A stretch of DNA of 64,000 nucleotides from Gudongella sp964575895 (GTDB taxonomy: Bacteria; Bacillota; Clostridia; Tissierellales; Tissierellaceae). The stretch's first letter is position 1; each line of letters opens with the position of its first letter. The translations under genes and the position numbers were made by a program. The stretch spans positions 1 to 64,000 of the forward strand of contig CAZNTE010000010.1 of the NCBI GenBank assembly GCA_964575895.1, given 5' to 3'. Shown here one piece after another: positions 42,881 through 51,078 of the stretch. The notes below the pieces were generated by a model. That model saw nothing but the letters and a program-made list of their open reading frames with translations. It made no database searches and was not told where the DNA came from.

Positions 42881-43822
42881 ATGAAAAAAAGATTGATTTT
42901 AGGATTATTAGCTTTGATTTTAGTACTTAGTTTAGTAGCAGGATGTAGTAATGAACAACCAGATAATGAGGTTGAAGTAGAGGATCCAGGTAACCAGAGT
43001 TTAGAAACCACAGCTTTGGAAGCAACAGATGATTACGGAAAAACTGTCACTTTTGATCAAGCTCCAATGAGAATTATATCCTTAGCACCAAGTCATACTG
43101 AAATATTATTTGCACTGGGTATTGGTGATAGAGTAGTTGGTGTTACTACATTTGATGATTATCCAGTAGAGGTAGTAGATATAGAAAAAGTGGGAGATTT
43201 TAATGGGAATAATCTTGAAAGAATTATTGAGCTGGAACCAGATCTAGTTATTAATTATGGTGAAGGAATACAAGAAGAAAATCAGCGGTTAGAAGAAGCA
43301 GGGATCCAGGTTATTGGGTTTATGCCAGAGAGTATTGATGAAATTTATTCAACAATTGAGAGAATTGGTATATTGGCTGGTGTTGAAAATAGTGCAAAAG
43401 AATTAAATGCAAGTTTACAAGAAAGAGAAGCAGCTGCTCTAGCTAAGGTTGAGGGTGTAGAAAAAGTTAGAGTATTTTATGAAATATGGCATGAACCTCT
43501 TATGACAGCTGGTCCAGGGTCTTTTATTGATAGATTGATGACATTGGCAGGTGGAGAAAACATAGCCTTTGATGCTGATAGTCCTTATCCAAACTATGAC
43601 TTAGAACAACTAGTTGAAAGAAATCCACAAGTGTACTTAACTTCCTATGATTTTCCAGAAAAAACAGTGGAGTCCATAAAAGAAAGAAGTGGGTATGAAA
43701 ATATGGATGCTGTTGTAAATGACAGAGTCTATATACTAGATGGAAATGTAATGTCTAGACCAGGTCCAAGAATTATTGATGCCTTGGAAGCACTTGTTGA
43801 GGCAATCCACCCTGAAAAATAA
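42881..43822 (+). CDS. btuF: Cobalamin ABC transporter substrate-binding lipoprotein
   Basis: Encodes 313 residues from the third of three consecutive ATGs, the one best placed behind GGAGGA. The signal peptide ends in the lipobox VAGC (Cys near residue 22). The mature part is a helical-backbone binding protein of the BtuF/FecB type (PF01497) with RIISLAPSHTEILFALGIGDRVVGVTTFDDYP near 65-96 and the second lobe IWHEPLMTAGPGSFIDRLMTLAGGENI. The upstream B12 riboswitch supports cobalamin or a cobinamide precursor as ligand, in place of the iron-siderophore ligands of related proteins. Confidence 0.92.
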   Translation: MKKRLILGLLALILVLSLVAGCSNEQPDNEVEVEDPGNQSLETTALEATDDYGKTVTFDQAPMRIISLAPSHTEILFALGIGDRVVGVTTFDDYPVEVVDIEKVGDFNGNNLERIIELEPDLVINYGEGIQEENQRLEEAGIQVIGFMPESIDEIYSTIERIGILAGVENSAKELNASLQEREAAALAKVEGVEKVRVFYEIWHEPLMTAGPGSFIDRLMTLAGGENIAFDADSPYPNYDLEQLVERNPQVYLTSYDFPEKTVESIKERSGYENMDAVVNDRVYILDGNVMSRPGPRIIDALEALVEAIHPEK

Positions 43823-43837
43823 AAGTAGAGTGATAAT

Positions 43838-44884
43838 ATGAAGATTTTAGGAAGAAAATCCTATGCAGTAGTGCTAGTATCAATGTTTATAACATTGATA
43901 CTAGCAATTATGATAACATCTAATATTGGTTCTGCCAGCATTTCAACTTATGATGTATTTAGAATTATAAGTTCAAAAATTCCTTACATAGGTAGAACAA
44001 TTGATATTGGAGATATAACCTTAGGTCAACATACAATTATTTGGAATGTTAGACTTCCTAGGGTAATTTTAGGTGCTTTAGTTGGGGCTAGTCTTGCCAT
44101 CTCCGGAGCATCATTTCAGGGGCTATTAAAGAATCCCATGGCAGATCCATTTATTCTTGGGATATCATCTGGAGCTGCTCTGGGAGCTTCAATAGCTATT
44201 ATTACAAAAGTTACATTTTCATTCTTTGGTTTTTCCTTTGTTTCAATAACAGCTTTTATTGGTGCATTATTAGCGGTATTTACTGTGTACAATATTGGTA
44301 GGATTAAGAACAAGGTTCCAGTCACAACCCTTCTATTGGCAGGTGTAGCAGTTGGACAATTTTTAACTGCCATCATGTCATTTTTAATGGTTATATACAA
44401 TAAGGATATGACAAAGATAATTTATTGGACATTGGGAAGCTTAGCTGGAAAAGGATGGACACCGATTACTACATTAGGAGTTCCATTAACTATAACAATG
44501 ATAATACTAACATTTTTTGCAAAAGACCTTAATGTAATGCTTACAGGGGAAGAGTCTGCAAAGAGTTTAGGAATTAATGTTGAAAGGACTAAAATATACA
44601 TATTAATACTAGGTACATTTCTTACATCTCTTAGCGTTTCCGTTAGTGGTATAATTGGTTTTGTTGGGTTAATTATCCCTCATATTGTTCGTCTTATAAC
44701 TGGTCCAGATCATAGAATTTTACTTCCTGCATCAGCATTTGCAGGTGGAACATTTATGATAATTGCAGATACAATAGCAAGAACAGCAATAAGTCCAATG
44801 GAAGTTCCGGTAGGAATCATCACTGCTTTATTCGGAGGACCATTTTTCATCTACCTTCTTCGACTTAAGAAGAAGAGTATTTAG
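43838..44884 (+). CDS. btuC: Cobalamin ABC transporter permease (FecCD family)
   Basis: Encodes 348 residues with nine to ten membrane helices. FecCD signatures are VRLPRVILGALVGASLAISGASFQGLLKNPMADPFILGISSGAALGA near residues 69-115, MTKIIYWTLGSLAGKGW near 190 and GIIGFVGLIIPHIVRLITGPDHR near 265-287, which includes the cytoplasmic coupling loop. The signals upstream and the adjacent ATPase assign it to the B12 importer. TAGAGTGAT precedes the ATG, and the ATPase gene starts 3 bases after its stop. Confidence 0.92.
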   Translation: MKILGRKSYAVVLVSMFITLILAIMITSNIGSASISTYDVFRIISSKIPYIGRTIDIGDITLGQHTIIWNVRLPRVILGALVGASLAISGASFQGLLKNPMADPFILGISSGAALGASIAIITKVTFSFFGFSFVSITAFIGALLAVFTVYNIGRIKNKVPVTTLLLAGVAVGQFLTAIMSFLMVIYNKDMTKIIYWTLGSLAGKGWTPITTLGVPLTITMIILTFFAKDLNVMLTGEESAKSLGINVERTKIYILILGTFLTSLSVSVSGIIGFVGLIIPHIVRLITGPDHRILLPASAFAGGTFMIIADTIARTAISPMEVPVGIITALFGGPFFIYLLRLKKKSI

Positions 44885-44887
44885 GGG

Positions 44888-46144
44888 GTGGTTATTATAA
44901 ATGCTATAACTGTAAAGAATATTTTGTTTGGATATAATAAAAAAGATGTATTAAGAGATATAACCTTTGATGTACTAGAAGGAGAATTCTTGAGTATTAT
45001 TGGACCTAATGGATCAGGAAAGTCAACCTTGCTAAAGACATTAAACCATATATTTATACCTAAGTCAGGACAAATTCTGATTAAAGATTTACCTATAGAA
45101 AACTATAAGAAGAAAGATTTAGCTAAGTATATGGCCATGGTCCCTCAAGATACTAATGTTGATTTTGAGTTTAGGGTAGAAGAGGTAGTGGCAATGGGTA
45201 GACATCCTTTTCAGAAGAGATTCCAACAAGAAACCAAGGAAGATGAGGACATTATATACCAGTCCATGGAATTGACTAATACACTGGAGATTAGAAACAG
45301 GTATATCAACGAAATTTCAGGAGGAGAACGACAAAGGGTATTCATAGCAAAGGCATTAGCTCAAAAACCAAGTATTATACTTCTTGATGAACCCACATCC
45401 CATTTAGATATTAATCATCAGATGGATATTTTAAACCTTCTAAAAAGATTGAATGAAGAAAATGGAATAACAGTAGTCCTAGTAATCCATGACATTAATT
45501 TAGCCAGTAGATATTCTGACAGGATCCTACTTTTGGATAGTGGAGAAGTCATTGGATTAGGAAACCCAGAGGAAGTTATAAGTATAGAAAATATTGAAAA
45601 ATCTTATGGAATGAATGTCGCAATAGAAAGAAATAAGTACACTGATCACATATATCTAACTCCAATAGAGATCAAGCATAGAATCAAGGATAAAAAGTAT
45701 TACAATATCCATATTATATCAGGTGGTGGTACGGGGCAGGAGCTAATAAATCGTCTATATGGGGAAGGGCATAGTCTAAGTCTTGGAGTGCTCAATGTAG
45801 GAGATAGTGACTGGCAACATGGTAGGAGTTTAAGGATAGAGATAGTAGAAGAAAAACCATTTTCTAGTATTTCTGATAAATCATACAAAAAAGCATTAGA
45901 TAAAGTGAAAGAATCAGACATAGTTATAATGACAAATGTACCTATTGGATCAGGAAATCTCCTTAACCTAAAATTAGCAGAGAGATCCATTGAACTGGGG
46001 AAAAAAATAATTTATTATGAAGAAGACCACTATGAGAACTTTGACTTTACAAATGGAGAAGCTACAACCATTTTGGATAGTATGAAGGCAAAAGGCATAA
46101 AGGTTATTAAAAATATTGATGATATAATTGAAGAATTAAAGTAA
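44888..46144 (+). CDS. btuD: Cobalamin ABC transporter ATPase with an extra C-terminal domain
   Basis: Encodes 418 residues, about 160 more than an ordinary BtuD/FecE ATPase. The first ~255 residues form the ATPase: Walker A IGPNGSGKSTLLK near 37-49, Q-loop MVPQDT, signature EISGGERQRVFIAKAL, Walker B IILLDEPTSHLD and VIHDINLASRY. Residues ~265-418 form a separate Rossmann-like domain opening IHIISGGGTGQELINRLYG, then LNVGDSDWQHGRSLRIEIVEEKPFSSI and TNVPIGSGNLLNLKLAERSIELGKKIIYYEE. I do not know a proven function; similar tails occur on B12-linked ATPases of other clostridia as I recall. The GTG start is cramped against AGGGGG, so the true start may be a few codons later. Confidence 0.88.
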   Translation: MVIINAITVKNILFGYNKKDVLRDITFDVLEGEFLSIIGPNGSGKSTLLKTLNHIFIPKSGQILIKDLPIENYKKKDLAKYMAMVPQDTNVDFEFRVEEVVAMGRHPFQKRFQQETKEDEDIIYQSMELTNTLEIRNRYINEISGGERQRVFIAKALAQKPSIILLDEPTSHLDINHQMDILNLLKRLNEENGITVVLVIHDINLASRYSDRILLLDSGEVIGLGNPEEVISIENIEKSYGMNVAIERNKYTDHIYLTPIEIKHRIKDKKYYNIHIISGGGTGQELINRLYGEGHSLSLGVLNVGDSDWQHGRSLRIEIVEEKPFSSISDKSYKKALDKVKESDIVIMTNVPIGSGNLLNLKLAERSIELGKKIIYYEEDHYENFDFTNGEATTILDSMKAKGIKVIKNIDDIIEELK

Positions 46145-46175
46145 TAGAGGCATTTTAATGGCTCTATTATTTTTT
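46142..46175 (+). terminator. Terminator of the B12-importer operon
   Basis: The stem TAATAGAG / CTCTATTA has an inner CATT / AATG continuation and is followed by TTTTTT. It starts at the btuD stop codon. Confidence 0.88.
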
Positions 46176-46237
46176 GGTAGGTAATTATTTAATTTTCACC
46201 TCGTGTGTGATATATTGATTGTATATGGAGGTATAAG

Positions 46238-47059
46238 ATGAACGACATAAAATTAATAGCAATAGATATGGATGGAACCTTACTAAATAGTAAAAATCAA
46301 TTAACAGATCGGACATTTAATGCAATTAACAAGGCACAAGAAAAAGGAGTAAAGGTTGTAATAGCAACAGGAAGAGTATTGAAGTCAGCTCTTCACTACT
46401 CAAAAGAGTTGAATCTTGATAGTTATGTGTCAGCATGTAATGGAGCTATTGTAGTAGATGAGTTTAGTACTCCAGTACTTAAAAAACCTATAGGCAAAGG
46501 AGACCTGGAGAAGGTTATGGAGTTAGGACATAGTTTGGGAATTTATTTTCATTTTTATAACGAAGATACATTTTTCACAAAAACTCTTGTTCAAGAAGTA
46601 ATAGATTATTATACTCCTACAACTAAAAAATTTCAGAGTCAAGCAATCGGAATAAAAATATATGACAAAATAAGTGACATCGTTTGTATTGGAGATTTAT
46701 CTATATATAAGTTTTTGTTTATCGATAATGATAAGGATAAACTTAAAATATTGAGAGAGAAGTTAGTGGATATGGATACCATTGATATATCAAGTAGTTG
46801 GAACAATAATATTGAAGTTATGGCAAAAGGTGCTTCAAAAGGAAATAGTATTGAGTATCTATGTAACCAGTTTGGGATTAGTAGATCTCAAGTAATGGCT
46901 ATAGGGGATAATGAGAATGACTTATCCATGATTAAGTATGCCGGATTTGGAGTTGCCATGGAAAATGGAGAAGATGTTGTAAAAAAAGCTGCTAAGTATA
47001 TAACTGCAACAAATGAAGATGATGGAGTGGCAAAAGCAATAGAAAAATTTGTTTTGTAA
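46238..47059 (+). CDS. Cof-type HAD phosphatase
   Basis: Encodes 273 residues of HAD subfamily IIB. Motif I is LIAIDMDGTLLNSKNQL near residues 5-21, motif II is VIATGR near 44-49, the lysine is in KGASKGNSIEYL near 200 and motif III is MAIGDNENDLSMIKYAGFGVAMENG near 222-246. A mixed cap domain lies between motifs II and III. The substrate is probably a sugar or nucleotide phosphate but cannot be read. TGGAGG precedes the ATG. The trmL gene begins 14 bases downstream. Confidence 0.9.
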   Translation: MNDIKLIAIDMDGTLLNSKNQLTDRTFNAINKAQEKGVKVVIATGRVLKSALHYSKELNLDSYVSACNGAIVVDEFSTPVLKKPIGKGDLEKVMELGHSLGIYFHFYNEDTFFTKTLVQEVIDYYTPTTKKFQSQAIGIKIYDKISDIVCIGDLSIYKFLFIDNDKDKLKILREKLVDMDTIDISSSWNNNIEVMAKGASKGNSIEYLCNQFGISRSQVMAIGDNENDLSMIKYAGFGVAMENGEDVVKKAAKYITATNEDDGVAKAIEKFVL

Positions 47060-47073
47060 GAGAGTGATAATTT

Positions 47074-47541
47074 ATGAATTTAAATATAGTACTAGTTGAA
47101 CCTGAAATTCCACACAATACAGGAAGTATTGCCAGAACTTGTGCTTTAACGGGAGCTAAACTCCATTTAGTTAGACCATTGGGATTCTCAACAGATGACA
47201 AACACATGAAACGGGCAGGACTCGATTACTGGCATTTGGTTGAGATCTCATATTACGATAGTTTTCAGGAAGTAATGGACAAGAATCCTGATGGAATGTT
47301 TTATTATGCCACTACTAAGGCTAAGAATAACTATGCTCAGTTTGAATATCCCGACAACACTTTTTTAGTTTTTGGGAAGGAAACCAAAGGGTTGCCAAAG
47401 GATTTAATTGATAAGAATATTGATACAGCTATAAGAATTCCAATGAAGAAGAATATAGCCAGATCACTAAATCTGTCTAACTCAGCAAACATAATAATAT
47501 ATGAGGTGCTTAGACAACATGGATTTGAAAATCTTGAATAG
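47074..47541 (+). CDS. trmL: tRNA (cytidine/uridine-34 2'-O)-methyltransferase TrmL
   Basis: Encodes 155 residues of the SPOUT superfamily, the usual TrmL size. It methylates the wobble ribose of tRNA-Leu from S-adenosylmethionine. Motifs are LVEPEIPHNTGSIARTCALTGAKLHLVRPLGFS near residues 6-38 (motif 1 with the Asn/Arg pair), FLVFGKETKGLPKDLI near 99-114 (motif 2) and IPMKKNIARSLNLSNSANIIIYEVLRQ near 126-152 (motif 3, AdoMet knot). GAGAGTGAT precedes the ATG. Confidence 0.94.
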   Translation: MNLNIVLVEPEIPHNTGSIARTCALTGAKLHLVRPLGFSTDDKHMKRAGLDYWHLVEISYYDSFQEVMDKNPDGMFYYATTKAKNNYAQFEYPDNTFLVFGKETKGLPKDLIDKNIDTAIRIPMKKNIARSLNLSNSANIIIYEVLRQHGFENLE

Positions 47542-47612
47542 AAAAATTATTGTTCTTTTAAACCACTAAATGTGATAATATATTTTAGTGACTAAACAAA
47601 GGAGGAGACAAT

Positions 47613-49220
47613 ATGGACTTATTACTTCCTGTACTGGGAGGGTTGGGACTTTTTTTATTTGGTATGAACACCATGGGAAGTGGACTGGAAAAAGCTGCAG
47701 GAAATAAGCTAAAGAAGATGATTGAGGCACTTACATCTAATAGGATTAAAGGAATTTTTGTAGGGATATTTGTTACTATGCTAATTCAAAGTAGTAGTGC
47801 CACAACAGTAATGGTAGTTGGATTTGTAAATGCTGGTATAATGACACTACCCCAAGCAATAGGTGTAATAATGGGTGCAAATATTGGAACAACAATAACA
47901 GCCCAATTAATAGCATTCAAGTTAACTGATTATGCGCCTCTTGCAGTCGCTGTTGGTGTTGCAATTTGGATGGTTGCAAAGAATAAGAAGGCTAAGACAT
48001 ACGCAGAAATACTTATAGGATTTGGTATTCTTTTTATTGGTATGGATATGATGGGTGATGGACTAAAACCGTTAGCTGATCTTCCTGCATTCACAAATAT
48101 AATAATTAGTCTAAACAACCCAGTAATGGGAATGTTGGTAGGACTTGGTCTTACCACTATAGTTCAATCGAGCTCGGCATCAATTGGATTACTACAAGCT
48201 TTGGCAGGCGAAGGGTTTGTTAATATGAACATGGCTTTCCCCATTCTATTTGGTGAAAACATAGGTACTACTACTACAGCTTTGATTTCTAGTATTGGAG
48301 CTAATAGGACAGCAAAAAGAGCTGCAATGATACACTTTTTAATGAAGGTTATAGGTACATTAGTCTTTATGACCTTACTTAGATATCCTATTGAAGCAAT
48401 TGTAACCAGAATTACTCCAGATGATGTAGTAAGGCAGATAGCAAATGCACATACAACGTTTAATGTAATTAATACTATTATTCTATTCCCATTTGCCTCA
48501 TATATAGTAAAGGCTGCTGAGTGGTTAGTGCCTGGGGGAAATGATGAAGATATAACAGAATCTAAATACCTGGATAAGCGTATAATTGAAACTCCTTCCA
48601 TAGCCTTAGGTCAGGCAGCAAGGGAAACTAATAGAATGGGTAATTTAGTTTTAGAGAATCTAGCTGCTTGTAGAGTTGTGATGCTAGAAGATAAAATTGA
48701 AGGTGTAGATGCTATTTTCGATAGGGAAAAATCCATTAATAAGATTCAAAGAGAAATAACCGATTATTTAGTTAGATTATCGAATGCATCATTATCAGAT
48801 GAACAACATGCTGATGTAAATGCAATGCTTTATGTTATAGGAGATATTGAAAGAGTTGGGGACCACATAGAAAACATAACAGAGTTAGCTCAATATAAAT
48901 CAGACAACAACCTATATTTCACTCCCCAGGCCGTTAAAGAAATGGGAGAGATGTTTGATGTGTGTGATGAAGTTTTCAAATCTGCATTGACAAGTTACAA
49001 GGATACTGATGAGATTCTTGCAAGGCAGGTACTAATACTCGAGGATGAAGTTGACAGATTAGAAAAACAAAATAGGGCGAATCACATTGACCGACTAAAT
49101 AAGATGTTATGTTCAACAGGTTCAGGGATAGTATTCTTAGATGCTATTAGTAATCTTGAAAGAGTTTCAGATCATGCTAGAAATATAGCAATGTATGTCC
49201 TAGATAAGTTCAAAGATTAG
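47613..49220 (+). CDS. Na+/phosphate symporter with C-terminal PhoU-like domain
   Basis: Encodes 535 residues. Two inverted Na/Pi-cotransporter repeats carry the QSSSATT signatures LIQSSSATTVMVVGFVNAG near 58-76 and IVQSSSASIGLLQALAG near 182-198. About eight helices end near residue 305. The last ~210 residues form two PhoU-like helical bundles (GQAARETNRMGNLVLENL..., IGDIERVGDHIENI...), common in NptA/YjbB proteins, where they regulate transport. AAAGGAGGAG precedes the ATG. It is monocistronic, with a hairpin after its stop. Confidence 0.92.
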   Translation: MDLLLPVLGGLGLFLFGMNTMGSGLEKAAGNKLKKMIEALTSNRIKGIFVGIFVTMLIQSSSATTVMVVGFVNAGIMTLPQAIGVIMGANIGTTITAQLIAFKLTDYAPLAVAVGVAIWMVAKNKKAKTYAEILIGFGILFIGMDMMGDGLKPLADLPAFTNIIISLNNPVMGMLVGLGLTTIVQSSSASIGLLQALAGEGFVNMNMAFPILFGENIGTTTTALISSIGANRTAKRAAMIHFLMKVIGTLVFMTLLRYPIEAIVTRITPDDVVRQIANAHTTFNVINTIILFPFASYIVKAAEWLVPGGNDEDITESKYLDKRIIETPSIALGQAARETNRMGNLVLENLAACRVVMLEDKIEGVDAIFDREKSINKIQREITDYLVRLSNASLSDEQHADVNAMLYVIGDIERVGDHIENITELAQYKSDNNLYFTPQAVKEMGEMFDVCDEVFKSALTSYKDTDEILARQVLILEDEVDRLEKQNRANHIDRLNKMLCSTGSGIVFLDAISNLERVSDHARNIAMYVLDKFKD

Positions 49221-49249
49221 AAAAAATGTAATAAATATTGATTAGAAAA

Positions 49250-49282
49250 AAACCTTTAGTGCAAGTGCTAGAGGTTTCATTT
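49250..49282 (+). terminator. Probable terminator after the Na/Pi symporter gene
   Basis: The stem AAACCT / AGGTTT with an inner TAG / CTA pairing and a following CATTTTG lies 30 bases past the stop. Together with the leader and riboswitch below, it accounts for most of the 525-base gap before trxB; 49283-49387 shows nothing else. Confidence 0.65.
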
Positions 49283-49387
49283 TGCCTCAAGATCACACTA
49301 ATCAAATACAGCAATAAAGAGCATTTCGGGTATTATTAGTTTTTTCAATGAGACATAAGTTTTTATTCAAATATTTAATATTATCTA

Positions 49388-49416
49388 TTGATATTTGTGT
49401 TATTATGGAGTATAAT
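49388..49416 (+). promoter_or_regulatory. Sigma-A-type promoter of the glycine reductase operon
   Basis: TTGATA at 49388-49393, a 17-base spacer and TATAAT at 49411-49416 form a near-consensus promoter. The riboswitch starts about 70 bases downstream. Confidence 0.82.
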
Positions 49417-49483
49417 GTCCATGATAGAGTTGTTAAAAATGTAACAAACAAGATTCAAAATTCTGAAAACTTCTGAATGATTA

Positions 49484-49660
49484 TTGCGGGAGAGACCCAA
49501 AGTGGCGCCGAAGGAGAAATTGATAGAGTTAGCCCCTCTACCAGGAACCTCTCAGGCAAAAGGACCGTAATAGGACAGAACTCTGGAAAGCGTCTTTCAC
49601 CGAAGGAGCAATTTGTGCTTTTTATAGGTACAGAGAATCTCTCAGGTTAATAAACAGAGT
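49484..49660 (+). ncRNA. Tandem glycine riboswitch (two aptamers)
   Basis: Aptamer 1 shows GCGGGAGAGACCC, GGCGCCGAAGGAG, AACCTCTCAGGCAAAAGGACCG and ACTCTGGAAAGCG (about 49486-49592). Aptamer 2 shows TCTTTCACCGAAGGAGCAA, a variable stem and AGAGAATCTCTCAGGTT (about 49593-49655). These are the conserved blocks of gcvT-type glycine riboswitches, joined by a very short linker as usual. A terminator begins directly at its end, upstream of trxB. Glycine binding would be expected to prevent termination and so switch on glycine reduction. Confidence 0.96.
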
Positions 49661-49693
49661 AAATAGGCAAAGGTCTATTTATTCTGTTTTTTT
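49654..49693 (+). terminator. Glycine-riboswitch-controlled terminator
   Basis: The 13-bp stem ACAGAGTAAATAG / CTATTTATTCTGT, with one G-T pair, is followed by eight T. Its left arm overlaps the 3' end of aptamer 2, the expected geometry for ligand-dependent antitermination. Confidence 0.9.
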
Positions 49694-49745
49694 TAACAGA
49701 TTTTAAGTTATATGGCCTAACTAAATATAAGAAGGAGGTTATTAG

Positions 49746-50678
49746 ATGATTTATGATGTAGTGATTATTGGGGCAGGACCTGCTGGACTTTCAGCCGGAT
49801 TGTATGCTGCTAGAGCTAGACTTAGCACTTTAATCATCGAGAAGGAAGCTGCGGGAGGACAAATAGCAACTACTGATGAAGTTGCAAATTATCCAGGCTC
49901 CATTGAACACGCAACAGGACCATCATTAGTAGCTAGAATGGTTGAACAAGCAGAGGAGTTTGGGGCAAAGAGAGTTTCGGATACTATTCTTTCAGTGGAC
50001 TTTTCAAAAGAGATAAAAGTGTTAAAGGGTGAGAAGGAAGAGTATCAAGCTAAGACAATCATTGTTGCAACTGGAGCAGTCCCTAAGCACATAGGATGTC
50101 CTGGAGAAAAGGAATTAACTGGTAGAGGAATATCATATTGTGCAACTTGTGATGGAGCATTCTTTGAAGATTTAGAGGTTTTCGTTGTAGGTGGAGGAGA
50201 CTCTGCTGTAGAAGAAGCTATGTTCTTAACCAAGTTTGCAAGAAAAGTTACAATAGTTCACAGAAGAGATTCATTAAGAGCAGCAAAGTCAATACAAGAA
50301 AAAGCTTTTAAGAATGAAAAAATTGAGTATCTTTGGGATTCAGTGATAACTGAAGTAAAAGGAGAAGGGCTACTTGAATCAATAGTAGTAAAAAATCTTA
50401 AAACCAATGAAGAGACAGAAATATTTGCTGATGAAAATGATGGAACATTCGGAGTATTTGTATTTATAGGTTATGATCCAGCCACAAAACTTTTTGAAGG
50501 TGTTCTAAACATGGATGGTGGGTATATAATAACTGATGACAACATGAAGACTAATGTTCCTGGAATATTTGCTGCTGGTGATAACAGGGTTAAGTCTTTA
50601 AGACAAGTTGTTACTGCAACTGCAGATGGAGCAATAGCAGCTACTCAAGCTGAAAAATATATAGAAGATAACTTTTAA
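49746..50678 (+). CDS. trxB: Thioredoxin reductase of the glycine reductase system
   Basis: Encodes 310 residues of a cytoplasmic NAD(P)H flavoenzyme that reduces thioredoxin, the electron donor of glycine reductase. The FAD site is IIGAGPAGLSAGLYAARA near residues 6-23, the redox-active pair is CATC near 134-137, the pyridine nucleotide site is VVGGGDSAVEEAMFL near 152, and the C-terminal FAD contact is FAAGDNRVKSLRQVVTATADGA near 276. AAGGAGG precedes the ATG. It is the first gene after the glycine riboswitch. Confidence 0.95.
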   Translation: MIYDVVIIGAGPAGLSAGLYAARARLSTLIIEKEAAGGQIATTDEVANYPGSIEHATGPSLVARMVEQAEEFGAKRVSDTILSVDFSKEIKVLKGEKEEYQAKTIIVATGAVPKHIGCPGEKELTGRGISYCATCDGAFFEDLEVFVVGGGDSAVEEAMFLTKFARKVTIVHRRDSLRAAKSIQEKAFKNEKIEYLWDSVITEVKGEGLLESIVVKNLKTNEETEIFADENDGTFGVFVFIGYDPATKLFEGVLNMDGGYIITDDNMKTNVPGIFAAGDNRVKSLRQVVTATADGAIAATQAEKYIEDNF

Positions 50679-50693
50679 ATAGGAGGTAGAAAA

Positions 50694-51011
50694 ATGATCG
50701 AGTTAAATAAAGAGAATTTTGAAGAAGAAGTTTTAAAAGCAGAAGGAACAGTGTTGGTAGATTACTGGTCACCTTCATGTGAACCATGTAAAGCACTTAT
50801 GCCACATGTTCATGAATATGAAGAAAAATATGGTGATAAGATCAAATTTACTTCATTAGATATAACAGTTGCAAGAAGAGTTGCAATTGGTCAAAAAGTA
50901 TTGGGATTGCCAGTTATTGCTATTTACCAAAACGGCGAAAGAATTGATTCAGTTGTTGGAGATGAGGCAACTTCAAAATCAGTTGAAGAGTTAATCACTA
51001 AGTATTGCTAG
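50694..51011 (+). CDS. trxA: Thioredoxin with atypical CEPC active site
   Basis: Encodes 105 residues with a thioredoxin fold. The active site reads YWSPSCEPCKALMP in place of the usual WCGPCK: the redox pair is kept, but the residues between and before are changed. The cis-proline loop LGLPVIAIYQNGERI is normal. Thioredoxins encoded in glycine reductase operons are known to deviate from WCGPC (for example GCVPC forms). It passes electrons from TrxB to the selenoprotein A-bound intermediate. AGGAGG precedes the ATG. A hairpin separates it from grdE. Confidence 0.93.
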   Translation: MIELNKENFEEEVLKAEGTVLVDYWSPSCEPCKALMPHVHEYEEKYGDKIKFTSLDITVARRVAIGQKVLGLPVIAIYQNGERIDSVVGDEATSKSVEELITKYC

Positions 51012-51016
51012 TAATA

Positions 51017-51044
51017 CCTAAAATACCGGATTGGCCGGTTTAGG
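51017..51044 (+). terminator. Intercistronic hairpin between trxA and grdE
   Basis: The stem CCTAAA / TTTAGG encloses CCGG / CCGG. There is no T-run. It could be a processing or stability element that separates trxBA from grd transcripts. Confidence 0.5.
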
Positions 51045-51078
51045 ATAGATCAACCAAATATTCAAGGAGGTGAAGTTA

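Noticed and set aside
48164..48601. A 145-codon open frame antisense to the Na/Pi symporter gene
   Set aside because: Antisense shadow of a membrane-protein gene with no ribosome site or family motif.
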